Shown in pieces: positions 1 through 6,413 of a stretch of DNA of 7,584 nt. Numbering within the stretch: position 1 is the first letter of the stretch; each line of letters opens with the position of its first letter. The stretch is from an uncultured Bacteroidota bacterium (GTDB lineage: Bacteria; Bacteroidota; Bacteroidia; Chitinophagales; Chitinophagaceae). A model generated the notes under the pieces. The model had not been told where the DNA came from. It searched no databases and worked only from the letters and a program-made list of their open reading frames with translations. Where the stretch lies: positions 1 to 7,584 of the forward strand of contig CAMLKS010000111.1 of assembly GCA_946480675.1 (NCBI GenBank). The letters are read 5' to 3'. A program made the translations under genes and the position numbers.

Positions 1-426
1 CAATAAGCTGCTGCCATATTCTGCGCTGCTGCACGCTATCAGTACGATGGGGTCGTATGACGGCGTTGTTTGCCTGATGCGCTTTATGGCTTCCATGATG
101 TGAATGGTACCATTCACATTTATGTCAAAGGTTTCAACCGGTTTTTCCCACGATACGGTAGGATAGCTCTGCGCCGCCAGGTGAAAAATAATCTCAGGGC
201 GATACTCGTCTATCAGCTTATCAACGGTAGCTTTATCGCGCACATCGCAGGGCACATAGTGCGCTTTGTGTATCGATTCTTCCAGCCGGGTGGTTGGATG
301 GGTATAATAGGTGGCCAATACAGTTTCTCCTTTTGCATGGTAATAGTCTACCAGGTGTGTACCTACCATGCCACAACCGCCGGTGATGAATACCGGTAGC
401 GTAACCTTATTATTTGTATCAGCCAT
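1..426 (-). CDS. NAD(P)-dependent epimerase/dehydratase, GDP-mannose 4,6-dehydratase-like (3' end beyond left edge)
   Basis: An open frame runs from an ATG at 426 to the left edge without a stop, giving the first 142 residues; extended SDR sugar enzymes usually have about 310-370. Visible: an N-terminal Rossmann strand and the NAD(P)-binding glycine motif TGGCGMVGTHL (residues 15-25), the CDVRD segment (60-64) typical of the adenine-contacting acidic residue, the family block FHLAAQSYPTVSWEKP (81-96) with the downstream NVNGT (103-107), and the Ser-containing active-site segment CSSAEYG (132-138). The YxxxK catalytic pair lies beyond the edge. Family knowledge: these enzymes act on nucleotide sugars (4,6-dehydration, epimerisation or 4-reduction) to make deoxy-sugar donors for surface glycans in the cytoplasm. 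Exact substrate cannot be decided; GDP-mannose dehydratase or the related GDP-4-keto-6-deoxymannose reductase are the best guesses. It starts 30 bases after the ruvB stop on the same strand and may be co-transcribed. No Shine-Dalgarno is evident. Confidence 0.85.
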   Translation of the reverse strand, partial: MADTNNKVTLPVFITGGCGMVGTHLVDYYHAKGETVLATYYTHPTTRLEESIHKAHYVPCDVRDKATVDKLIDEYRPEIIFHLAAQSYPTVSWEKPVETFDINVNGTIHIMEAIKRIRQTTPSYDPIVLIACSSAEYGSSLL

Positions 427-456
427 TTAAATTTCTTAATTAAAAAGAGACGCAAT

Positions 457-1476
457 TTAGAATAAATAGTTTTCAGAGGCACCTTTGCTGCGCTTCAAAT
501 GTTTATAGGCCTTCTCGGTAGCTTCCCTGCCACGCGGGGTGCGCACAATATAGCCTTCCTGTATCAGGAAGGGTTCATACACCTCTTCTATGGTTCCGGC
601 TTCTTCGCCTACTGCTGTTGCAATATTGTTGATGCCTGTAGGTCCTCCTTTGAACTTATCAATAAGTGTGGCCAGTATTTTATTATCCATATCATCCAGG
701 CCACTTTCATCCACATTCAGGGCACGCAGGCCATGCTCTACAATGGCCAGGTCTATCACACCATTGCCCAGCACCTGTGCAAAATCGCGCATACGGCGCA
801 GCAAGCCATTGGCTATACGGGGCGTACCGCGACTGCGTCCGGCTATTTGCAGGGCTGCCTCTGATGTCACCTTTACATTCAGCAGGCCGGCGGCACGCAT
901 CACGATGCGTTGCAATACCTCTGCCGTGTAATAATCGAGCCTCGATTTGATGCCAAAACGACTGAGCAACGGCGCTGTGAGCAGACCTGAACGGGTGGTA
1001 GCACCTACCAGTGTAAAGGGACTTAAATTGATTTGTATAGAGCGGGCGGCAGGGCCCGAATCTATCATGATATCTATTTTGAAATCCTCCATCGCCGCAT
1101 AGAGGTACTCCTCTACTACAGTGCTAAGGCGGTGTATTTCGTCTATAAATAATACATCCCGTTCTTCCAGGCTGGTAAGCAGCCCAGCCAGGTCGGCAGG
1201 CTTTTCAATTACCGGGCCGCTGGTTTCCTTGATATTCACGCCCAGTTCATTGGCTACAATGCGCGACAGCGTAGTTTTACCTAAGCCGGGAGGGCCGTGA
1301 AACAGCACATGGTCGAGCGCCTCGCCGCGCAAGTTGGCCGCTTTGATGAAGATGCGCAGGTTTTCCACCAGTTGCGGCTGCCCCGAAAAGTCTTCGATAG
1401 ACTGGGGACGTATGCTATTCTCGTATTCCTTCTCCTGAGAGTTCAAATCATCTGTTGGTCGCACATGAGACTGCAT
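457..1476 (-). CDS. ruvB: Holliday junction branch migration DNA helicase RuvB
   Basis: A 339-residue AAA+ ATPase, the usual RuvB length (E. coli about 336). Domains in order: AAA+ core with Walker A GPPGLGKT (61-68), Walker B LFIDEIHR (109-116; D112/E113), sensor 1 GATTR (158-162), arginine finger R173 in LSRFG, and sensor 2 in GTPR (217-220, R220). A C-terminal winged helix (about 265-335) carries the RTPRGR DNA-contact hairpin (312-317). Family role: hexameric rings bound to RuvA pump DNA through Holliday junctions, with RuvC resolving them, in recombinational repair in the cytoplasm. No ruvA or ruvC is in the window. The ATG at 1476 is followed by a short non-conserved N-terminal tail before the family block beginning near IRPQSIEDF (22-30). 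The gene lies 17 bases after the glycosyltransferase stop, too close for an evident promoter of its own, so read-through from that gene is likely. All key ATPase residues are intact. Confidence 0.98.
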   Translation of the reverse strand: MQSHVRPTDDLNSQEKEYENSIRPQSIEDFSGQPQLVENLRIFIKAANLRGEALDHVLFHGPPGLGKTTLSRIVANELGVNIKETSGPVIEKPADLAGLLTSLEERDVLFIDEIHRLSTVVEEYLYAAMEDFKIDIMIDSGPAARSIQINLSPFTLVGATTRSGLLTAPLLSRFGIKSRLDYYTAEVLQRIVMRAAGLLNVKVTSEAALQIAGRSRGTPRIANGLLRRMRDFAQVLGNGVIDLAIVEHGLRALNVDESGLDDMDNKILATLIDKFKGGPTGINNIATAVGEEAGTIEEVYEPFLIQEGYIVRTPRGREATEKAYKHLKRSKGASENYLF

Positions 1477-1493
1477 GCCATAAAATTACAGAA

Positions 1494-3008
1494 TTACCTA
1501 TAGCTTTCCGGCTTTATTTCAGTAACCCCGAAATTATTGTTTTTAAATTCTGAGAGCACTAATCCACGCTCTTTAAGTTCTTTAATAAAGACTTCTGCAT
1601 TGTCACCACCCGTCACAGAGTGCAATATTATAAAAGGGTGTGTTTGCTTCTGTACATTTTCATCTTTCAATAAAGCGTGAGCATCCAGGTGCCAGCCAAG
1701 ACTTTTGATATCGCCATTTTTCAAGAAACCCGTTTTATAATAATACTCTGTCATGGTATAAGGTGTAGTTACGAAAATGGTAGTATTCGGGAATCTATTG
1801 TTGATATATGCCAAGGATGGTTTGATCCTTATTTCCCATTTAGGAAATGTCAAAACGGAATTCTTTAGTAGTAATACAAGAAATAAGCCCGCCATTAGCC
1901 CACTTACCATTCTGTATCCTTTATTATTGAACGCGAGTACCAAATGGCTGATACCATTGCTGATTATAATAATGATACCCGGAAATGTATACAGTATAAA
2001 ACGTGGATAAAACGGATATAATTTAAGGATGGAAAACAAATATGCTATTGCTATAGGTAACAGTCCGAATAATAGTAGTAAGTATTGCTTCTTAATCAGA
2101 GCAAATGCTATACCTGCTATTGCCAGCAGTAGCAATACATAGCCAATATAATAGGTTCTGTCTACAATAAATAAATCATTCAGAAACAAATCTGTGAAGT
2201 AATGTTTCATGTACTCATTAAACTCCGCGCCGAAAAACGGAGTGGGGCAAAAAGTATAAGCCCATATCTGCCGCATACCTTCAGCATACGGATGATCATG
2301 TACAAATAACAGGTAGTTTAATGCAAAAGCTGCAAACCAAGAGCCTAGTATGCATATATTACGTAATGGTATAACAAACATTTTTTCTGCGCCGGTATTA
2401 GTGATACGCACCTGCATGATATAGTAAAGCGCACCACATAAGAAAACAACTGCAGTAGCATTAGAGAAAAAAGCCAGTAAACAACCAGAGCATATTAGTA
2501 GCAAAGTTCTGTGACGAGCGACAAAACTATTGCTGGTAACTAACAAGTAAATAAGGATTATGTAGGCAGAAACGTCGACGGTGTATGGCTTCAACTCAGA
2601 TGCATAGTAAACAAACGACAGATTAACGGCATATATGAGGAATGCAATGCTAGCGGTCAGCCTATTTTTAGTTATGCTTAAAACCAGATGGTAGAATAAT
2701 GGAACTGCTATGATGGAAAATACAAATGGTACGATCCTTAACGACATTTCCCCTAAGCCAAAAATTCGAGAAAGTGCTTCTATGCTCCAAAGAAAAAAAA
2801 TCGGTGCGCTTTGATAGTGTTCCAGCGGTTTAGATAGGTCTTTAAAACCAAAATCTACAAAATTCAATGCCAGGTGTGCCTCGTCATGCCATAGACTTCT
2901 ATTAATAAAATACTGGTAGCTTCTTAAGAAAAGCGCTATTGCTAATATTACCCAGAATGATATTTTATAAATTTTTTCTTTTTTGCCCGTGATGTCTGCA
3001 GGTTTCAT
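1494..3008 (-). CDS. Multi-pass membrane glycosyltransferase, GT39/ArnT-like (GT-C fold)
   Basis: A 504-residue membrane protein with a GT-C look: a short basic cytoplasmic N-terminus (GKKEK, 8-12), a first membrane helix (about 15-33), then an outward loop with LWHDEA (39-44) whose adjacent Asp42-Glu43 matches the catalytic acidic position of the ArnT/PMT family. About 10 further hydrophobic segments follow (for example 92-111, 118-136, 146-158, 168-200, 215-236, 288-304, 308-328, 339-360, 366-382). YASELKPYTVDV (135-146) and YPRFILYTFPG (334-344) resemble family loops. A roughly 120-residue soluble C-terminal domain (386-504) is likely periplasmic. Family knowledge: a lipid-linked sugar is moved to a glycan, lipid or protein on the outer face of the inner membrane; donor and acceptor are unknown. 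I chose ATG 3008; an in-frame TTG at 3029 would add seven residues but is a poorer start. The gene looks AT-rich: 19 of 60 bases are G/C in 2041-2100, against 36 of 60 in 1321-1380 of ruvB. Confidence 0.83.
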   Translation of the reverse strand: MKPADITGKKEKIYKISFWVILAIALFLRSYQYFINRSLWHDEAHLALNFVDFGFKDLSKPLEHYQSAPIFFLWSIEALSRIFGLGEMSLRIVPFVFSIIAVPLFYHLVLSITKNRLTASIAFLIYAVNLSFVYYASELKPYTVDVSAYIILIYLLVTSNSFVARHRTLLLICSGCLLAFFSNATAVVFLCGALYYIMQVRITNTGAEKMFVIPLRNICILGSWFAAFALNYLLFVHDHPYAEGMRQIWAYTFCPTPFFGAEFNEYMKHYFTDLFLNDLFIVDRTYYIGYVLLLLAIAGIAFALIKKQYLLLLFGLLPIAIAYLFSILKLYPFYPRFILYTFPGIIIIISNGISHLVLAFNNKGYRMVSGLMAGLFLVLLLKNSVLTFPKWEIRIKPSLAYINNRFPNTTIFVTTPYTMTEYYYKTGFLKNGDIKSLGWHLDAHALLKDENVQKQTHPFIILHSVTGGDNAEVFIKELKERGLVLSEFKNNNFGVTEIKPESYR

Positions 3009-3045
3009 GATGCTAAAAATATGAAACAACTCAGAAATCTACTTA

Positions 3046-3053
3046 CAAAGAGA
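3046..3053 (-). promoter_or_regulatory. Possible -7 element for the minus-strand glycosyltransferase gene
   Basis: Read on the minus strand these bases are TCTCTTTG, five of the six fixed positions of the Bacteroidota -7 consensus TAnnTTTG. It would place a transcript start roughly 30 bases before the ATG at 3008, in the short divergent region shared with the trans-sulfuration gene. No clear upstream -33 element was seen, so this is tentative. Confidence 0.25.
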
Positions 3054-3059
3054 CTTTAA

Positions 3060-3067
3060 TACCTTTG
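3060..3067 (+). promoter_or_regulatory. -7 promoter element (TAnnTTTG) of the trans-sulfuration gene
   Basis: TACCTTTG matches all six fixed positions of the Bacteroidota primary sigma factor -7 consensus TAnnTTTG. Initiation a few bases downstream would leave about 15-20 bases of leader before the ATG at 3091 but only about 5 before the ATG at 3079, which favours the inner start. I do not see a convincing TTG-type -33 element at the expected distance, so the promoter rests on the -7 match and its location. Confidence 0.5.
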
Positions 3068-3090
3068 CCTCATTCAAAATGGCATATTTG

Positions 3091-4245
3091 ATGGAAAACA
3101 AGAATTATAAGTTAGCAACTAAACTGATACACGCAGGTGTAGAACCCGACCCGAGTACCGGCGCTATTATGACGCCCATATACCAGACATCTACTTATGT
3201 GCAGGCAGCACCCGGCGACCATAAAGGTTATGAGTATGCCCGCACGCAAAACCCCACACGTACCGCGCTGCAAAACGCACTGGCAGCCATAGAAAATGGC
3301 AAATATGGCCTTTGTTTTGGCAGTGGCATGGCAGCTACCGATGCGGTAGCGAAACTGCTGCAACCGGGCGATGAAGTGATTGTAGCCAATGACCTGTATG
3401 GCGGTACGTACCGCATTTTCACCAAAGTGTTTGCCAACTACGGCATCAAGTTTCATTTCATAGATATGAGCAATGCGGAAAACATCCGTGGCTATATCAA
3501 TGAAAAAACAAAAATGATATGGACAGAAACACCTACCAACCCACTGCTGAATATTGTAGATATTTCTGCCTGTGGCACCATAGCCAAAGAACATAAGCTG
3601 CTGCTGGTGGTAGATAATACCTTCGCATCGCCCTACCTGCAAAACCCGCTGGACCAGGGTGCGGATATAGTACTGCACTCTGCCACCAAATATCTGGGTG
3701 GCCATAGCGATGTGGTACATGGTGCGCTTATTATGAACGATGCTGCACTGGAAGAAAAGCTGCGTTTTATACAAAACAGTTGCGGTGCTGTACCCGGCCC
3801 GCACGACTGCTGGCTGGTGCTGCGTGGCATAAAAACCCTGCATGTGCGCATGCAGCGCCATTGCGAAAATGGTGAGAAGATAGCTAACTACCTGCGCAAC
3901 CATCCTAAAGTTGGGAAAGTTTACTGGTGCGGTTTTGAAGACCACCCGAACCACGATATTGCCAAGAAACAAATGCGCGGCTTTGGTGGTATGATATCCT
4001 TTACACTGAAAAGCGATAGCATGGATGACGCAATGCATGTGCTGAAAAATACACAGCTCTTTGCCCTTGCAGAATCGCTGGGTGGTGTAGAATCGCTGAT
4101 AGGACACCCTGCTTCTATGACGCATGGGTCTATACCGCGTGAAGAGCGTATAAAGAATGGCCTGGCCGACTCGCTGATACGCCTGAGCGTAGGCATTGAA
4201 GATGTAGATGACCTGATAGCCGACCTGGCACAAGCCATAGGCTAA
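3091..4245 (+). CDS. Trans-sulfuration PLP enzyme (cystathionine gamma-synthase / gamma-lyase family)
   Basis: A 384-residue protein, the usual length of Cys/Met-metabolism PLP enzymes (about 380-400). Numbering from ATG 3091: YEYARTQNPT (47-56) gives the Tyr and Arg that bind the cofactor phosphate of the partner subunit; DLYGGT (101-106) has the Tyr that stacks on PLP; VVDNTFASPY (173-182) holds the Asp pairing with the pyridine nitrogen; SATKYLGGHSDVVHG (197-211) carries the Schiff-base lysine K200; AESLGGVESLI (327-337) and LIRLSVG (362-368, R364 for substrate carboxylate) complete the site. Family reaction: either joining cysteine to an activated homoserine (methionine synthesis) or splitting cystathionine to cysteine. 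The Glu in AESLGGVES fits both CGS and CGL and argues against methionine gamma-lyase, but sequence alone does not choose between them, so I give no gene symbol. An upstream ATG (3079) would add MAYL. It is monocistronic, with its own promoter element before it and a strong terminator after it. Confidence 0.93.
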   Translation: MENKNYKLATKLIHAGVEPDPSTGAIMTPIYQTSTYVQAAPGDHKGYEYARTQNPTRTALQNALAAIENGKYGLCFGSGMAATDAVAKLLQPGDEVIVANDLYGGTYRIFTKVFANYGIKFHFIDMSNAENIRGYINEKTKMIWTETPTNPLLNIVDISACGTIAKEHKLLLVVDNTFASPYLQNPLDQGADIVLHSATKYLGGHSDVVHGALIMNDAALEEKLRFIQNSCGAVPGPHDCWLVLRGIKTLHVRMQRHCENGEKIANYLRNHPKVGKVYWCGFEDHPNHDIAKKQMRGFGGMISFTLKSDSMDDAMHVLKNTQLFALAESLGGVESLIGHPASMTHGSIPREERIKNGLADSLIRLSVGIEDVDDLIADLAQAIG

Positions 4246-4253
4246 CATGATAC

Positions 4254-4278
4254 AAAGCCCCGCAATGCGGGGCTTTTT
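4254..4278 (+). terminator. Rho-independent terminator after the trans-sulfuration gene (convergent intergenic)
   Basis: A perfect 10-bp inverted repeat, AAAGCCCCGC and GCGGGGCTTT, with a 3-base AAT loop ends in a run of five T (4274-4278). It begins 8 bases after the stop at 4245. The facing M43 protease gene ends at 4295 on the other strand, so the hairpin may also stop its transcripts, although in that direction only three T come out of the stem before G, which would be weaker. Confidence 0.92.
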
Positions 4279-4294
4279 CATTAGATATGAGACA

Positions 4295-5581
4295 CTAATC
4301 TTGTACTGCTACCCTATGTACCTGCTGCTTATCTGCAAATTTCAATTGCAATATGTATATCCCTTTCCTGAATACGGTGGCATCAATACTATAAAACCCC
4401 TGCTGCATTTCTACCCTTTTTTCATATACCTGCTGCCCCATGGTATTGAATAAGCGAATGCTTTGCAAGCCTTTGGAAGTTTGGGCAAAACTGATGTTTA
4501 TAAATTTATTGGCAGGGTTGGGAGACACTGTATAACTGATGGCAGCTGCAGCAGGATAATCCAACACTTGCGGGTGGCGCGTTAAAGAATAGGAATTACC
4601 ATACACTTGCAACTGCCTGCGCATCAGCGATACCTGTTCTTTGGTAAACATAAGCTGGCAAGCATCGTCTGTATAGTCCATATAGTTCATGAACATAATA
4701 CCCGACCCCGCAGGTGAGCAGGCATCGTATTTAGGGAAACGGGGACAGCCATATGTTTCCTTTGCCTGTGGCGGCGTATCATCTATACCATCGTCATTGC
4801 CTCCGGCATTTTCACATTTACCATCATCGTCACCCCATATATGCCGCAATTCAAAATAGTGGCCTAGTTCATGCGTCAGCGTACGGTAACGTGGTACGCC
4901 CATTCCTTTCCAAGTAAGGTAGTTCAATGTAATGCCTTGCTCCACATCAGGTATATTGTAACGGGCCACAAAGGAAGGCGGTATTGTTAGCCCCAGCAAT
5001 GTATTGGTTTTGCCATTATCAAGCGGATTTATCACCCATACATTCAGGTAGGTAGTAGGGTCCCATGCATCTATGCCGCCTGTAGTGCTGTATTTGGAAT
5101 CACTGAAACCGACACTGTTCGTTATATCATTCTCAAAATCGAAACCCTGTTTTGTGGTGATGTAGATGTTATAGCCCTCGCTGGCGCTACCATCAGGCGC
5201 CGTATGCGCCAGTTCAAACCGTACTTTGACATTGCCATGCAACGGCTTAAAGACGGCAGGGATGCCGGTGCTATCGCTATTCTGCGCATTGAAATCCCGG
5301 TTTATAACTTCCAGTTGTGCAGCTATATAAGACCGGATGTTTTCAGTAGTACCCAGTACAGACATCTGCGTACTGTTCAATACAATATGAAATACCACCG
5401 GTATGCGATATGCGGTGCTTTCATCTGCTGTTACTTTATTGCGGGTATGAATAGGAAACGTCGTGGCTGTATCCCTGGCTTTCAGGGATGCCTGCAGCAA
5501 ACTGTAGGCACATTTAGGCTGCTGTCCAAAGCAATAGCCACAACCCAGCAGGCAAACAATACATAACAACCGCATCAACAT
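4295..5581 (-). CDS. Secreted M43 (pappalysin-type) zinc metalloprotease with T9SS C-terminal sorting domain
   Basis: 428 residues from ATG 5581. A hydrophobic signal peptide (MLMRLLCIVCLLGCG, cleavage likely near FG/QQ at 19/20) precedes a short propeptide-like stretch and the catalytic domain. The zinc site is HELGHYFELRH (237-247; ligands H237, H241, H247, catalytic E238) followed by IWGDDDG. The met-turn block MNYMDYTDDACQLMFT (298-313) and cysteines at 256, 279, 288 and 308, likely disulfides, fit the M43B cytophagalysin/ulilysin-like group. The last 80 residues (about 348-428, starting SYTVSPNPANKF and containing KGIYILQLK) are a type A por-secretion sorting domain, so the product should cross the outer membrane by T9SS and be released or surface-attached. 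The Gly usual in HExxHxxGxxH is Glu here. A longer frame opens at 5695, but it would run through a terminator hairpin and lose the signal peptide at the N-terminus; ATG 5575 (MRLLC) is an equally good start. Substrate unknown. Confidence 0.9.
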   Translation of the reverse strand: MLMRLLCIVCLLGCGYCFGQQPKCAYSLLQASLKARDTATTFPIHTRNKVTADESTAYRIPVVFHIVLNSTQMSVLGTTENIRSYIAAQLEVINRDFNAQNSDSTGIPAVFKPLHGNVKVRFELAHTAPDGSASEGYNIYITTKQGFDFENDITNSVGFSDSKYSTTGGIDAWDPTTYLNVWVINPLDNGKTNTLLGLTIPPSFVARYNIPDVEQGITLNYLTWKGMGVPRYRTLTHELGHYFELRHIWGDDDGKCENAGGNDDGIDDTPPQAKETYGCPRFPKYDACSPAGSGIMFMNYMDYTDDACQLMFTKEQVSLMRRQLQVYGNSYSLTRHPQVLDYPAAAAISYTVSPNPANKFINISFAQTSKGLQSIRLFNTMGQQVYEKRVEMQQGFYSIDATVFRKGIYILQLKFADKQQVHRVAVQD

Positions 5582-5614
5582 CGTATTGAAGTTAATGCGG
5601 ATTATTGATATAAT

Positions 5615-5642
5615 AAAAACGCCCTTCGTATGAAGAGCGTTT
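5615..5642 (-). terminator. Rho-independent terminator after the GLPGLI gene
   Basis: On the minus strand AAACGCTCTTC, loop ATAC, GAAGGGCGTTT forms an 11-bp stem with one G-U wobble and runs into TTTTTATT. The wobble becomes a C-A mismatch when the plus strand is read, which supports minus-strand function. It begins about 18 bases after the GLPGLI stop at 5661 and lies before the protease start at 5581, separating the two transcription units and implying that the protease has its own promoter in about 5582-5614. I found no clear TAnnTTTG box there. Confidence 0.85.
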
Positions 5643-5660
5643 GGCAGGATTGAATGACGG

Positions 5661-6404
5661 TTATAACATAGACCACCATATATTTTTATCAGCATACTTC
5701 TTCCAGTCCTTTAAGCTTTCCCTCAGGTTATCATACAGCTCTTTCTGGTTTACCTTCTTGCCTTTGTCGCTAATAGTAAAATCGCTTTCCTTTGGCGCAA
5801 CCACATCTATTTTAGTAGCTATCCAGGTAGTATTCAGGCGGGGGATGGCTATTTGCAATATCATACCGGGCAATCCTGAAAACATTTCAGGACCCCCACT
5901 CACCATAATATCTTCGGTATAAAAGGCTACTACATATACGGAGTCGAGTATCTTGCCTACTGCCTTGCGACATTTGTAATTAGCTATGGTACGTATCTCG
6001 TCAGATATTTTCCACTCTATCTGCCGCATAGAATCTTCAACCAGGAACTTCTGTTCAAACACCTGTTTAGTGGCTTTTACACGTTCTGTTTTAAAATCGG
6101 TAAGCACAATATTTTCACTGGCAGGTGATTGCGCAAACCAAAGCTTGGTATTGCCTTCCACTTCGCGACCGGGTTTGTATAATGATTTAGAAGTATTGAA
6201 ATACAGGTCGAAATAGGTGGTCGTAAACTTGGGTAATTGCGAACGGAACCGTTCCATCCATTCTTTCTGCTCTTCATCCAGGTCATCCATTATACGCTGC
6301 AGGTTTACTTTCTTTTCATATTCTATCTTACCCTGCACCGTATATTGTGCCGTAGCCGATATGGTTAGCAGTATTGTGCTTATTATTATCAGTATATGTT
6401 TCAT
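5661..6404 (-). CDS. GLPGLI family protein (TIGR01200-type), secreted
   Basis: 247 residues. An N-terminal signal peptide (MKHILIIISTILLTISATA, likely cut before Q20) sends it to the periplasm or cell surface. The family hallmark is present as GLPGMIL (177-183), preceded by the typical FYTEDIMVSGGPEMFS run (161-176). The upstream YKCRKA (143-148) is the other family landmark, and a conserved Trp-rich tail ends in NIWWSML. The region about 29-57 is charged and probably helical, and about 221-239 is rich in Lys, Asp and Glu. No catalytic motif can be recognised. Family knowledge: GLPGLI proteins are widespread paralogues in Bacteroidota with no established function. The gene starts only 9 bases after the stop of the outer-membrane barrel gene and is followed by a terminator, so the two almost surely form one transcript, with GLPGLI last. 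This suggests a shared role, perhaps as a periplasmic partner of the barrel; that is inference. Confidence 0.9.
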   Translation of the reverse strand: MKHILIIISTILLTISATAQYTVQGKIEYEKKVNLQRIMDDLDEEQKEWMERFRSQLPKFTTTYFDLYFNTSKSLYKPGREVEGNTKLWFAQSPASENIVLTDFKTERVKATKQVFEQKFLVEDSMRQIEWKISDEIRTIANYKCRKAVGKILDSVYVVAFYTEDIMVSGGPEMFSGLPGMILQIAIPRLNTTWIATKIDVVAPKESDFTISDKGKKVNQKELYDNLRESLKDWKKYADKNIWWSML

Positions 6405-6413
6405 TCGGGTTTG

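Noticed and set aside
70..399. A plus-strand open frame of 109 codons near the left edge.
   Set aside because: It is antisense to the SDR enzyme, whose Rossmann and active-site motifs are clear on the minus strand.
427..456. AT-rich imperfect palindrome around TTAATTAA between ruvB and the SDR gene.
   Set aside because: The stem is short and AT-only with no supporting context; expected by chance in a 30-base AT-rich spacer.
499..950. Several overlapping plus-strand open frames opposite ruvB.
   Set aside because: Low-complexity translations with no motifs, lying across the conserved C-terminal half of ruvB.
3112..4281. A 389-codon open frame antisense to the trans-sulfuration gene, nearly as long as the gene itself.
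   Set aside because: Its translation is rich in Tyr, His, Cys and Gln with no recognisable motif, it runs into the terminator hairpin at its start, and the plus-strand gene has every catalytic residue of its family. It is a by-product of codon usage.
5540..5581. Possible lipobox (LLGC) at the start of the M43 protease, suggesting a lipoprotein.
   Set aside because: The hydrophobic stretch before that Cys is very short, the preceding residue pattern is a poor lipobox, and a T9SS sorting domain normally goes with signal peptidase I cleavage, for which a site near FG/QQ is present.
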